Below are positions 1 through 11,059 of a stretch of DNA of 64,000 nt, piece after piece. The notes under the pieces are model-generated. The model did no database searches. It was not told the DNA's origin and was given only the letters and a program-made list of their open reading frames with translations. The stretch spans positions 16,245,516-16,309,515 of the forward strand of contig CM054114.1 in NCBI GenBank assembly GCA_028673005.1. Reading direction: 5' to 3'. Origin of the DNA: Tanypteryx hageni. Lineage: Eukaryota; Arthropoda; Insecta; Odonata; Petaluridae. The translations under genes were made by a program, and so were the position numbers. The stretch's first letter is position 1. Each line of letters opens with the position of its first letter.

Positions 1-75
1 TAAAGGTTCTGATTAAATTGGAACAGTGCAGAGTTTTGTTTTACAAATATAGAACAATTAATAAATACATACAAC

Positions 76-84
76 CATATATAT

Positions 85-150
<66 letters not shown>

Positions 151-160
151 GTATATAGGG
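76..160. repeat. (TA)n microsatellite
   Basis: Nearly pure TA dinucleotide run with a few CA or GTA interruptions. Simple repeat with no coding content. Confidence 0.95.
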
Positions 161-400
161 TGTTTTGGTTATGCCTAAAGAAATTTACGATGGTTTACCA
201 GGAGAGCTTTAATGGCTGACTTTTTCAGGAAGAAGACTTTATTGGCATATCTATCATGACCCCTAAAGATTATTCCATACGACAAATAAGAATGAATCTT
301 GGCATAATATAACAATTTTAACATTTCAATATTGACAGTTTTGATTAATCTATTTAGCATAAAATTTACAGTAGATAATTTTTACTTTCTCCAATGGCAG
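160..400 (-). pseudogene. Non-LTR retrotransposon RT 3' fragment
   Basis: A minus-strand frame of about 60 residues contains HSYLSYGIIF followed by ANKVFFLKKSAIKAL. This resembles the segment after the reverse-transcriptase palm in jockey/CR1-like non-LTR elements (typically HSHLSYGIIxWG, then xxVFxLQKKAIR). Nothing upstream continues the polymerase domain, so it is a short truncated relic. The clade cannot be fixed from this length. Confidence 0.5.
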
Positions 401-829
401 TGCTTGTATGAAAGTTGGCAACGCTGGTCACCAAGGTCCACGTGTCTCCTCACCCCCAGCAGCTAACCAGTATATATACACACATTCAAGAAACAGTAAA
501 ATTGAATAAAAGACAGGGTATTGGATATTTAATTCATTTATTTATTCTTTCAGTGTGACAGAATTTCGCTGTCTTTCAGTCACATTAAATACAATCCACC
601 TCTCTGGCCAGGTAAGTTTAAGTATGGAGGCATTTCACACTAGATGTTTCTGAACCACAGGTGGCTAGAACTTAGGTAATGACTGCACTGTATGCTACCA
701 AAAACACAATTTTAAGTTTTTAACAAAAAGATATAAGTAAATTTAGCGAGGCTTGTTCAAGCATAGCAGCAACACTAACACATGGGCTGCTTGGAGATTC
801 TTTGAAATCATATTTAGAGCAGGCCATAG
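401..829. other. No gene seen
   Basis: AT-rich sequence with no exon-like frame or recognisable repeat, apart from possible 5' flank of the degenerate element that follows. Confidence 0.5.
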
Positions 830-3061
830 GCTTTAAGGAAGATGGACACGAAAGATGTAAGAAAGATCTATGAAAAGTGCAAATGTGGATGGTTCAGAAG
901 ATCAGTGGTATAAATACAGGGCAAAAAATATGTGGCAGATGTAGGAAAAACTATCAGAGATTCAAGAGCCATCAACACATTTCTCAGCTCCAAGTTCATC
1001 CAAAGATATTGGGAGTACAGAACTACAGTCATCTAGTTCACTGACTTCAGGAGATTACTCCGACACATTAGTAGCCCCGAATGTAGCTTTACATGCATTA
1101 AATGAGAATCTTACATCACTTGGTGAGTCACCAGTTAAAAAGAAGAGATTGCAAGAAAAACAATACCCTAAGAAAAAGTTTGATAAAGCTACTGAGGTAC
1201 TGAAAAATACTTAAGTATCCAGTCTGAAAACAGAAGATATGGCTTTTTGTGGGAAAAATCAAGAATCTGAAATTATAAGCCAACTAAGAGATAAATTTCA
1301 AAGTAGTCTCACAAATAATGAAAAGATTCAAATACTGACAGTTCTGCCGGAAAGCTGGAGAATTCGACGGATTGAAAATGAATTTGGAGCTTCAAACTAT
1401 TTAGTGAGAAAAGCAAAACAATTAGTAAAGGAATGTGGTACATTAGCAACCCATAATCCTAGACCTGGATGAATTCTGAGTGAGAATATCGTGACCCATG
1501 TGAGAGCTTTCTATAACAGTGATGACATAAGCCGCTGTTTGCCTGGGAAGAAGGATTTTGTTTCTATGAAGGAAAATAGAACCAGGGCTCATAAACAGAA
1601 GTGTTTGGTTTTAGGAAATCTTAAAGAGGTGTATAAATCATTTAAAGATAAGAATCCAGAGCTGAAAATAGGACTATGAAAGTTTTGTGAATTGCGTCCC
1701 AAGAACTGTGTTCTGGCTGGTGCAAGTGGTACCCATAGTGTGTGTATTTGCAGTATATATCAAAATGTTAAACTAATGTTGGAAGGTTCTAGGTTAAAAG
1801 AGTTGACATGTGATGAAGACTTTCCACTTAACAGTTACAAAGACTGTCTTTCTCAAATAATTTGTAATCCTCCACAGCCAATGTGTTACCTGTCATCGTG
1901 TGAGAGCTGCCCTGGTACATCTCATTTAACAGAATGCTTAGCTAATCTCTTTTATGTAAATGGAATTGATGAAATAACATGCAAAATATGGACATCTACA
2001 GATAGAACTACACTCCAAACAGTTATCACTTCTGTACAAGAATTTTTGGAAATCTTCGAGAAAAAATTACAAATCTCTTGCCGCATTCTTTCATAGCAGC
2101 CCAGCAGTCTCACTTTTTAACAGAATTGAAAGAGAAGCTTTTTGACAATGAATACATTATCATATGTGATTTTGCAGAGAATTATGCATTTGTTCTTCAG
2201 GATGAGGTGCAGGGGTTCCATTGGAACAATGCACAAGCCACAATTCATCCCTTTGTAGCTTATTACAGAAATCCTGAAACCTTTGCAATAGATCACATTT
2301 CTTTTGTTATAATATCAGAATGCCTTCGGCATGATACTGTCAGTGTGCATCTTTTCCAAAGCCATTTAATACAGTTTCTGACGTCCAATTTTAATAGAAC
2401 ACCTAATCATATTTATTACATTTCTGATGGCTCTGCAGCGCAATGTAAAAACCGGAAGAATTTTGTTAACCTATGTTACCATCATACAGATTTCAATGTC
2501 TCAGCAGAGTGGCATTTCTTCGCCACATCACACGGCAAAGGACCATGTGATGGAAAAGCAGGTACTGTCAAGAGAATTGCTGCCCGTGCTAGTTTGCAGT
2601 GTTCATACAACTTTCAGATCATGACACCAAGATAATTATTTGAATGGTGTTCAAAAAACATTACATTGTGTCACTTTCATTATCACACTAATATGGAATA
2701 TGATGAAGAGGATTCCCTCCTTCAAAAGCGTTTTGAAAACATTCGCACAATTGCAGGTACACAAAAGCTACACTGTGTTATGCCAGATAGCAATAGTACC
2801 TTTAAAGTGAAAGTCTTTTCAAATTCTCATGAAGTAAAAGAGGAATCACTGACGAAAAAGCAACATGAACCAGAGCTCACTGATACAACAGGGTTTGTTG
2901 CATGCATGTATGATGGTCACTGGTGGCTAGGATGTGTTTTGAATGTGAATGAAGATACAGATAAGGTTAAAATAAGCTTTCTACATCCTTATGGATGGCT
3001 ATTTAAGTTCTGTAAACCAATAAAATTTCCAAAAATATTCAACAGTTATTTTAACTGTTGA
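830..3061 (+). pseudogene. Degenerate copy of an uncharacterised transposase-like family
   Basis: One frame can be followed from about 1080 to about 2070. It then shifts by one frame near 2070-2078 and continues to 3061. In-frame stops lie at about 1470, 1677 and 2633, so the gene is dead. The order is: a cysteine-containing N-terminal stretch (about 830-1000), a helix-turn-helix-like segment SWRIRRIENEFGASNYLV (about 1353-1406), the motif RPKNCVLAGASGTHSVC, then a core with CDFAENYAF (about 2167), SDGSAAQC (about 2427) and HGKGPCDG (about 2530). A C-terminal patch with YDGHWWLG is Tudor/SH3-like. From memory, relatives are multi-copy, uncharacterised proteins in arthropod and cnidarian genomes. 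Spaced Asp residues suggest an RNase-H-like transposase, which is inference. The C-terminus appears truncated. Confidence 0.65.
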
Positions 3062-4974
3062 ATTTTTGCCGTTTTTTAACAGTTGTCTTAAAAATCATGT
3101 CTGATTGTATGAGCATTTTCACGAGTTTCCAGTTCTTTTTCAATGTGTAATAAGTTTTTCAGAGCAATCATGAATTTTTTGTCTTTTTAATCCAAATGTA
3201 ACAGTTCTTGCCATTCCATTTACTGCAACTGTTTTTCTTTTGTGAACAGACCAGTTTTCATCTCCTGGGTCTAAACAACTCTCCTTCATTCCATCTTATT
3301 TAATCTAGCCATGGATGCACTCCTTTTTGCTCTTGCACCCACGTTTGGAGGGGAGGGATTTTTTCCCTCATCCCTTTTTTGAAGACAACAGAAACAACAC
3401 ATGAAATATTACTTGTTTTTGTAATAATGAATCTTGTCGTTTATTGTTATTTTTTATTAAGTACAATTTGTATCATCACAATGTTCAATTTTCATAATGC
3501 AAATAAAAGAATACAACGAACTTAGTTTTTTCACTTTCTCAACACCAACTCCAGAAGCTTGTCCTGGCCACTATTTTAGGTATGTTGGACTTGGGGGATT
3601 TTTTATATAGGCACGGCTGCAAAATCCTCCCGTCCGCTCTCTGCTCTGTCACTTCCATTATAAAACTTCTCTGCTTCTATCACTCCCATAATCCTGGATA
3701 CTGGAAGCTCCAATTCTTCACCAACCACTATAAGCACATACTTTCTTCATTTCACCGGACTGCTTCCTCAGTAGTTGCACTGAAAACATTAATGCAGAAT
3801 ATATAAAATGAACATCTAGTTTGTTTAGCCAAAAACTTTTTAAATGTATCATTAGTTAAATAATACATTGCATTCACTGTATTTACCTAAATAACTTTTT
3901 CCCTCTTAAGTTTTTATAAATTCTTGCAATTTGCATAAATCAAAAAGATGACAACTTTTTTAAAATTGTAAGTATTAAGCTGAAATATTTTGTATCATGC
4001 AGAATAATCTCCTTGGTTGGATTTCAAAACTTTTTCAACAATAACCTGAGCTATCAAGTTGAAAAAGGGGGTTAAATATACAGCATCACAAATATTTAGT
4101 TGTACTTAAGCAAATTTCAGACTAAGTGATGATTAAATATTAAAAATGGATGTTTTCAAAACAAACGAGTGACTTCAAGAAAAAATATTATGGTTTCTTA
4201 GAAATACATTACTAGTACTTGTTCTTAAAATAAAACAAATTCTTATATCCAGGTAAAACAGTAAATGCACAAAATTTAACGATTTGAAATTAATTGACTG
4301 AATAAGTAGTAATTACATTTCCTGAATCAAGACTGCTGGCATTACAAGCTCTCCATTCACACAGTACATTGCCCCTCCGATGATTAAACCCTTTCATGGA
4401 CATTATTAATTTTAGGTAAAATCAGCAAAACAAATTATTCTTATTTAAATCTTTATCAATAATTATGAATCTCCCTGAATTTTAATATAAAAAATGTTTA
4501 GCATTTACAAAATACTTTTTTAAATAGCTATTTGGAGGATTTACAAATTGTAACGCATCCCTCACGGATATCGGGGGATTAGTGTATATTCCATTTTTAC
4601 GTATTGAAAATATTGATGGTTAAATATGTAAATACTTTGGCTAATTGCCAAATATATGACAAATTTATATGCTACTTATTGTATCATGTGATTAAAATTT
4701 AAAAATTTTCTGTAATTTTTGTTAGGTAGAAATCCTATTTCTAAACATCTACCAGTACAAGCAAAAATCTATATTGGAAAAATGTTCTCAAATGCTTTAA
4801 ATTCCAAAAAATACTTTTACATGAATAAATAAATAGATTGGAGACATTGGAATGCCATTTGACAAATTGCAAGTTTTGAATGAGAATATCACATACAACA
4901 ATCAAACTGATAAACACAACACAAAGTGGGAAGCTCATTTATTCTATTTTGTAACAAAAATCGATTACTCTCAC
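3062..4974. other. Intronic or intergenic AT-rich DNA
   Basis: AT-rich sequence with AATAAA-like signals near 3500. A plus frame of 74 codons at 3582-3806 has no recognisable domain and no convincing splice context. No host exon is supported here. Confidence 0.5.
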
Positions 4975-5008
4975 CGATATTCTTCCTCGGTATCAGCTCT
5001 GTGGTCGA

Positions 5009-5054
5009 CTAGATGTTTGTAATGTTCTCGTAAGAAACTCTTGGAGCAACTCTT
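5009..5054 (-). CDS. Probable terminal coding exon of the membrane-protein gene
   Basis: On the minus strand a good acceptor (pyrimidine-rich, ending TTTTCAG at 5055-5061) precedes the exon. The exon at 9902-10030 ends with two bases of a codon, so joining requires one base here. That phase reads RVAPRVSYENITNI and then TAG at 5009-5011, giving a short tyrosine-containing C-terminus. The acceptor and the phase match are what I see; that this is the last exon is inference. Alternative: in a different frame the exon stays open to a GTGAGA donor next to 4975 (KSCSKSFLREHYKHLV and onward), so an 80-nt internal exon in another phase or an alternative splice form is possible. Confidence 0.5.
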
Positions 5055-5572
5055 CTGAAAATATCAGATAAGAAATCGTGAGTCACAGGAAATTGTCAAG
5101 ACACAATGATATGAGTATGAATTAAATTTCTATACAACAGTTTCATTTGAAAAAGTTAACTAAATTCTCTGTAAATATAAAAAACAATGTTTCTGAGTTG
5201 CAAAGTTTAACAATAGTTTTCTGTCCAAAAAGCAGTACATAGATCTAGAAATTTTTGTAATACTTGTAAAATGTTGCAACTAGCATTATCGTTGTAACTC
5301 TTTTAAGTTTTTGCTACGATAACTGGAGTTACTTTGCTATCTGTAACACTTGTTTGTTAATAATTATAGTTAATGTGAACAGATGTCCTCACACATTTTT
5401 GTAATTTTGACTACGATTGATTATTCAACCAACAAAACAAAAACACACTGCCGTCAGCATGGTCAGAATATCACAGAAGCCATACTTGGAAGGAGCAACA
5501 ACAATACAAGAATTTAAAGATTTTGTATGACAATGTTTAAAAAAAATAAGTAAACTGGTAAGATGTTATCAT

Positions 5573-6501
5573 GAGTCGAGTGAATAAAAAATAAGCAAAT
5601 GCTTATGCTTAAGATTTCTCTCACTTTTTAAGCAAATGCTTAATTTGGAGTGAATAAGAAGAATAGCATTTGCTTTTGCTAGAAAGAATAAGCATTAGCT
5701 TATTTTTAGGAATTTTCTTAAGCATTTGCTTAAAATTGTGTGAATAAAACCGAGCTTTTGCTTAATGCTTTAAGCATATGCTTAAACTTTTTTAAGTGAA
5801 GTAAAGGGCTTGCTACAATATTTCTAAGTACTCTATTTTCATGATAATTAATCCTAAATACAAATACGGTAATTTATGGTGACACGAAAGGTTAAAAAAT
5901 ACGAGAAAAGTTTCAACAACCAACGGTTATAAAAATTTATATAATTTCTCTGAAAAAAATGTTAAGTACCAATATTTCAAATCTGTTACTCGGAGAATAT
6001 CAAGATAGAGGTGACGGGGGTACCATCTTCCAAACAGAAGATATAAATATTTTTAAGGTACTTAAGTGATCCCGGATTTCAAATAGGAGTCGGGGAAGAT
6101 CACCACGTACAATGTACAACTGTATGTAAGACAGAAAAATTTGTGGCATCCAAAATCACTATAAAGGCAAATGACAGGATAAAATTACAATAACTAATTG
6201 AATAAAAATACACCCATGATTTGTGATATTATCAAATTCAGTTATAAAAGAAATAGTTTTAAAAAATTATTAATTAACTTTTTAAAAAATATTACCCAAT
6301 ATATTTATGTTTTTAGTTTGAAATTCAACTACGTAAAACTTTAAATGCAAACAAAAACAAGTTGCAAAGAGCTTTCTTCCGTAAAATTTAAGCATTTGCT
6401 TAAAACTGAGTAGCAAACGCTTATAAGCAAAAGCAAACTTTTATTCACTCAATATGAAGCAAATGCTTTTAGCATTAGTTTAATTTTTATTCACTCGACC
6501 C
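5573..6501. mobile_element. MITE-like DNA transposon, 929 bp
   Basis: The left end reads GAGTCGAGTGAATAAAAA and the right end is its near-exact inverse (…TTTTTATTCACTCGACCC). Both are flanked by CAT, a 3-bp target-site duplication (5570-5572 and 6502-6504). The interior has no transposase frame. It is filled near both ends with variants of the palindromic word AAGCAAATGCTTA. Non-autonomous; a 3-bp duplication would suit a PIF/Harbinger-type element, but I cannot assign the superfamily. Confidence 0.7.
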
Positions 6502-6504
6502 CAT

Positions 6505-7462
6505 GAACATCAGAATTCATAGTAGAAATATTAAGTAATAAAGTCTTTGCTATTATGATTAGGAGCTTATACCATATCCAAATCTGTTGTCGACGACCTA
6601 ATTTTGTTTTGCACTACCAGGAACAAATGCAGCAGTGAATGATTTTTTCAACCATCAATGATATATGGACCAGAGAAAAAAAATTGGAATGTTTTACTGC
6701 AGGGGGTGTGATTAAAATAAATTTCGATATAAATGCTGTGATTTTTATAAATCTATAGAAAAATAATGATTTGTTAAAACAAGTTCCTAGTAATTATCAA
6801 TATGGAACAGCTTTGCAATCCCGGGTCCAGCCGTATTGTTGCTATTTTTGATCTTCTTTTGCCGTTTTTCGCGCGGTTAATAATGAAATATGTCAATTTT
6901 CTTTGTGTATTACATGGTTAAATAAATTGTTCCTTGAAATCTTTTTTAACCAAAACACCTTAACCAACCTACCCAACCCGTTGGAGCCGAGTACGATGTT
7001 GCTACGTATTGAAGATTGGGTGCGTCGCGTCTGCTTGCTGGTAAAACAAAAGATGGAAAATCGCAACGGCAACGGTGTACCCGTTATTCCAAATCTAAGC
7101 CATGAATATAACTAAATAATAAAGGAATTTAGTTATAAAAGTATCTTTTTTCTTATTTAAAAAATAAGTCCTCGAGATTTTGAAAATCTGGCTATCAACA
7201 AAATATATCATTACTTATAACGAATTTGTCCATAGAAAATTAATGCTATAATTTACGAAATGCTCTAAGGCTAAAATTTCAGCTCTAGGTAAAGGGAATA
7301 AATTTGCACGATTTAGAAATCAGTGCAATTCGACCATTAGGTAAAAGAATTCCATTCGAATCTTGTTCAAGTAAACTACACGTGATACATCGACACAGGT
7401 ATTAACGAACCTAAATAATAGTATCATTAATGAGGTAGGGCTCTACTTTGTGGAATTTACTC
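6505..7462. other. No gene seen
   Basis: AT-rich sequence. A more GC-balanced patch at 6950-7100 carries a 70-codon plus frame without recognisable domains or clear splice sites. Confidence 0.45.
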
Positions 7463-7591
7463 GAGATGAAAAGAAAAAACTTGGTCACTTCCACAAATTT
7501 ATTGAACACGACCGGTTTCACTACGATCGTAGCATCATCGGCCGTGTTCAATAAATTTGTGGAAGCGGCAAAGTTTTTTTCTTTTCATCTC
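7463..7591 (-). repeat. Near-perfect hairpin resembling a Penelope-like terminal repeat
   Basis: Arms of about 50 nt (GAGATGAAAAG … CTTTTCATCTC outermost) enclose a centre containing the palindrome CTACGATCGTAG. Read on the minus strand the centre gives GATGATG, a small stem, then GAAACCGGTC, and the outer stem GAACACG/CGTGTTC. This layout resembles the hammerhead-type terminal repeats of Penelope-like elements, but the first core strand is degenerate (CCGATGA instead of CTGATGA). A Penelope-like RT fragment lies on the same strand at 9310-9680. Confidence 0.55.
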
Positions 7592-7830
7592 TAAATAATA
7601 GTGTTTCCTTAATATTAGAAAACCTTAGCTTATGATACCATTAACATTATTGTCGAGAACATCTTTGTCCAATTAAGTCTTCAGGTTTCCATAACGTTAA
7701 GAGCTCTGCATCGAAAAAATAATACGAACTTGAGAGTAAAAACGAAAATTCTTACGGCAAGATTTATGCGATAATAGACATCCAATGCACCATACCGTGA
7801 ACTGACAAAATGAGATTTTCGCTTGTCTTG

Positions 7831-8240
7831 TTAATGCGCAGCTTTTGATTGTAAATAACTGAGTTTTCGCCTTTCAATCTCTAAAATTGCTTCATTGTAC
7901 TTTTCGTTCACACAACGTCTTTTTCGAGATTTTGGAACAGACACTGGTGTTGGTGAACTTGGAGGAAGTGTATCTTGCTCCGTTTCCTCGAAATGTATTT
8001 CTGAAGGTATGTTCTCCTCAGTAAATTCTGGGGTTGGTTCCTCCACCACCGCTGTTGCCAAATTGCCGGACGCTGCTCTGGGTTTCACAACATCCCTTAA
8101 AAATTGCATGATTTTAAAATGTGGCCACTTTGGATCGAAGGAAGAAACTCCCGCATCTCAAGAACGCGGTGGCTGAATTTTTCCCAGTTCAACAGAGAAC
8201 TGATCTCTCAAATATTTCCATTTTTTTCTCAATTGAATTT
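7831..8240 (-). pseudogene. MADF-like ORF1 of a PIF/Harbinger element
   Basis: The minus frame reads LRKKWKYLRDQF…, then an in-frame stop, then KWPHFKIMQFLRDVVKPR, an acidic Ser/Pro-rich linker and a basic RKRRCVNEKYNEAILEIERRKL tail. This is the usual plan of MADF-type DNA-binding partners: a KKW-x-LR helix, a WPxFxxMxFL helix and a basic C-terminal tail. It lies head to head with the transposase remnant that starts near 8370 on the other strand, the divergent two-gene arrangement seen in PIF/Harbinger elements. The stop codon makes it non-functional. Confidence 0.6.
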
Positions 8241-8369
8241 CTGAAAAATAAAGCAAGAATTATTCTAATTAATATTTATGAGGATAATATCAAATTTACT
8301 TAGTATCATTTAATGGTATTTGGTGGTCTTATACACACGTACTTACAACACAATGTGCTGTTTACATTT

Positions 8370-9210
8370 GTTTCAGATATCTAGCAACGGGATTATCATT
8401 CAGGGCTCTAGCATTCAGTTTCCGAATGGGAGCATCTACTGTGGGAAAAATTATTGTCGAAACCATTGTTGCATTATGGGAAGAATTACAACCCATACAC
8501 ATGCCAGTACCAAACAAGGACACTTTTAAACCAACGGCAGCGGATTTCGAAAGGATTTGGAATTTCCCACATGCAGTAGACAACATGTGCGTGTTCTTTG
8601 TCCGAAAAATTCGGGGTCAATGTTTTTTAATTATAAGAAATATTTCTCCATTGTCCTTCAAGCAGATGCTAATTATAAATTTATTACGGTGGACGTAGGG
8701 TGGTACGGTAAACAAAGTGACGGCGGTACGTTTCAATCATCAGATTTGTTCAAGTTATTAAATGAAAAGAAGCTGATTCTTCCGGACCCTGACTATCTAC
8801 CGGGAACCAATGTGACATCTCCGTACGCATTTCTGGGGGACGAAGCCTATCCTCTTTTGCCTTACCTGATGAAACCATTCGGAGGTAAGAACTTTACCAT
8901 GACAGAGGAGTGTTTTAACAAACGTTTGTCTAGGGCTAGAGAAACAATCGAATGAACCTTTGGAATATTATATTCTAAGTGGCGTATACTGTCAAAGGCC
9001 ATCGAAACCGACGTAGTCGTCGCTGATAATATTGTGAAGTGCATCTGTGTTTTACACAATACTGCCACAGCTGACTGATGTGTCCATTGAAAATGATAGA
9101 GGAGCAACTAATTGGCCAACAGCGGGAAGGCCAAGCAACGAAGCAAAAAATGTAAGGGACATTTTTGCGACCTACATGACGAAACATCCGCTAAAGTACT
9201 CCTAATATGA
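8370..9210 (+). pseudogene. PIF/Harbinger (DDE_4-type) transposase remnant
   Basis: Visible in order: YLATGLSFRALAFSFRMGAS (about 8378-8437), ASTVGKIIVETIVALWEEL, and KPTAADFERIWNFP. A frameshift with loss of sequence follows near 8570-8590, where the family carries its first catalytic Asp in a GSxDGKH block. The frame then continues with CPKNSGSMFFNYKKYFSIVL, a VDVGWYGKQSDGGTF block containing the second Asp, YAFLGDEAYPLLPYLMKP, and RARETIE followed by a stop (8953-8955) and TFGILYSKWRIL. The first catalytic motif is missing and there are several stops, so it is inactive. The family normally provides a cut-and-paste transposase that works with the MADF/Myb-like partner. Confidence 0.75.
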
Positions 9211-9309
9211 ATTCGAAAACTCATTAAGTTCTTTAACAATAAGAATTAGAGTAAAACTCCTTTAACCAAAAAAGGGGTATTAAGAAAACCCAATGCATTT
9301 CACCCAGTT

Positions 9310-9680
9310 TTGTGGCAATTTCTTTTATATGTTTTAGTTCCTTTTCATATCTATGTTTGTTGAGAGGTACATTGTAGAGTCTATGTACAAATTGGTGAAA
9401 AACCGCAGTTTTTTGGCTAGTGGGGTGAAAGGAGTTTTTGGGAATAAAATTATTGGTGTGTGTGGGTTTTTTAAAGATATCAAACTCTATTTGATGCATA
9501 TTGTTTATAATTAATAAGTCGAGGAAAGGCAAGGTATTGTTTTGTTGAATTTCGTATGTGAGCTTAATGGTTGGATATATGTCGTTGAGTTGGTCCACAA
9601 AGACATCTAGTTTCTGTTTATTTAGGTCAAATATTGCAAATATGCCATCTACATATCTGAACAGATATCTGGGAAGTAGT
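9310..9680 (-). pseudogene. Penelope-like element reverse-transcriptase fragment
   Basis: The minus frame starts RYVDGIFAIFDLNKQKLDVF, then NDIYPTIKLTYEIQ, LPFLDLLI, FDIFKKPTHTNNFIP, NSFHP and KHIKEIATKLG. This order is typical of the palm/thumb part of Penelope-like RTs (normally YVDDI, FT-E-E, LxFLDxxI, YRKPTxT, SxHP). The second catalytic Asp is replaced by Gly (YVDG), and both the N-terminal RT and the GIY-YIG endonuclease are absent. The match fades below about 9310, next to the PIF/Harbinger remnant, which may have inserted into it. Confidence 0.75.
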
Positions 9681-9901
9681 TAAATTTTTCTTTACAATTA
9701 TTTTCAAAAGAGGACATAAATAAAATTTCGAGGCATAAGGAGAATACTCCATAGTATTACAATAGCATGGAAACAAGAAAGATGATTACAATGAAAAAGG
9801 CATAGCAATTTAGACATTGAGGTTACCTTCAATTTTCAATAATCGGATTTTGCTATGTTGAATAAAGGGAAAAAATTAAGACAAGCCAATCCGATCCTCA
9901 C

Positions 9902-10030
9902 CCATAACTGCTGTAATCAGATTCGAGGGAAATGTGAGATGATGTTCCTTTGGACTTGACACCACCCATGCTGCTCCTCCTGTGGTTGGCCAATAATGTA
10001 TCCACCATGTCTTCTGATGTGTCACTATCA
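9902..10030 (-). CDS. Internal exon of the membrane-protein gene
   Basis: A clean acceptor (CTATCTTTCTAG, bases 10031-10042 complement) and donor (GG|GTGAGG) bound 129 nt. The frame reads DSDTSEDMVDTLLANH, then RRSSMGGVKSKGTSSHIS and LESDYSSYG. It takes one base from the previous exon and passes two on. This phase matches the exon ending at 10706 (AG + T = Ser) and the one at 5054. The composition (Ser/Asp/Glu clusters, a basic RRSS and a tyrosine-containing end) suits a phospho-regulated cytoplasmic tail. The two other frames are not protein-like. I do not recognise the family. Confidence 0.72.
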
Positions 10031-10705
10031 CTAGAAAGATAGAGAATATACCTCGACTAAATATTTTCACAAACCATTAAACTATGGAAGCATTTTTTTA
10101 TATTTCTTCATAGAAGTTTAGCACACCATTTCTAAAATTACATTTATTACAGTTAGCAAATAGAACCAACAGTTCATTACAATCTCAGTACAAAAATACC
10201 TCAAGAAATTTTTTTAAATAATAGACAAAAATCACATACCAATCATGCTACAATCAAGAGATTTAAATTTCTTTGATGAAGTTAGTTTTCAAGAGCAATA
10301 TAAGGTGTAATTAACTATATGTCACTGAAATATCTTCCAAATTACATTAAAACAAATGCATTGAAGCAATAAACTGAAATTAAAATTCTTTCCAAAGTAA
10401 AATAAACATAGTTCCTTATTTTACACATGCTGATCGTCATCATAAAATATTCCATAGAGAATAATCTCTATATGCTAAATAATGGAAATATTATTCGAAA
10501 CTTCTTAGGTAGCCAAATTTATATTAACTTAAATACTTATTGGACCCTTAAATATCTCTCAACGTACTGCCAGCTCTTGCACACAATATAATATCACATA
10601 GCATGATGCTACATGTTAATATGAACAAGATAAAAAGGTTTCTTGTAATTTAATCCAAGCACAAAACATCAAACAAATAAACTGATAACAAATTGCATCA
10701 CCCAC

Positions 10706-11046
10706 CTCTTCGACTCATCCTCCTCCCCTCCACTGCTCCCGCTCCCCAACTCTCCCCTCATGGCAGCCTGAAGGTCTCCCAGCCTCGCAAGTGCCGGATG
10801 TAAGTCAGCTGGCATTGTGGTCACTTCAGCCTCAGCCATCATGGCTCTCTGCTCTGCTTCTACCTTCCTCGCTCCAGCTTCTGCCTCCCGGGCAGCTGCA
10901 GTGGCAGCCTCTTCCCTTGCCTCCCTGGCTGCCCACTGCACGCAATGCAGTGATTCTTGTGCAGCCAGCTCACGCACCCTTGCTGCATTTGCCTTGGATG
11001 TTGCCTCCTTTAGACGTGTTAGAACAGCATTTACCACATGAAAGTC
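10706..11046 (-). CDS. Ala/Glu-rich helical exon of the membrane-protein gene
   Basis: The donor at the low end is GAAGAG|GTGGGT. The frame contains AARVRELAAQESLHC, QWAAREAREEAATAAAREAE, AGARKVEAEQRAMMAEAEV, and the acidic end SGGEEDESK. This is a charged, Ala-rich and probably coiled-coil segment, more GC-rich than its surroundings. The low end leaves two bases (AG) that combine with the first base of the 10030 exon. The upstream edge is uncertain: acceptors at 11047 or 11008 both keep phase 0. The open frame runs on to 11169, but DNA above about 11060 matches an interspersed repeat found at 44.2-44.5 kb, so I exclude it. An alternative origin is the C-terminal coil of a trihelix/MADF-type protein. 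Confidence 0.55.
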
Positions 11047-11059
11047 CTCAGGATTACAT

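Noticed and set aside
4975..5008. Extension of the 5054 exon to the GTGAGA donor (KSCSKSFLREHYKHLV frame)
   Set aside because: It needs phase 0, which does not match the exon ending at 9902; kept only as an alternative.
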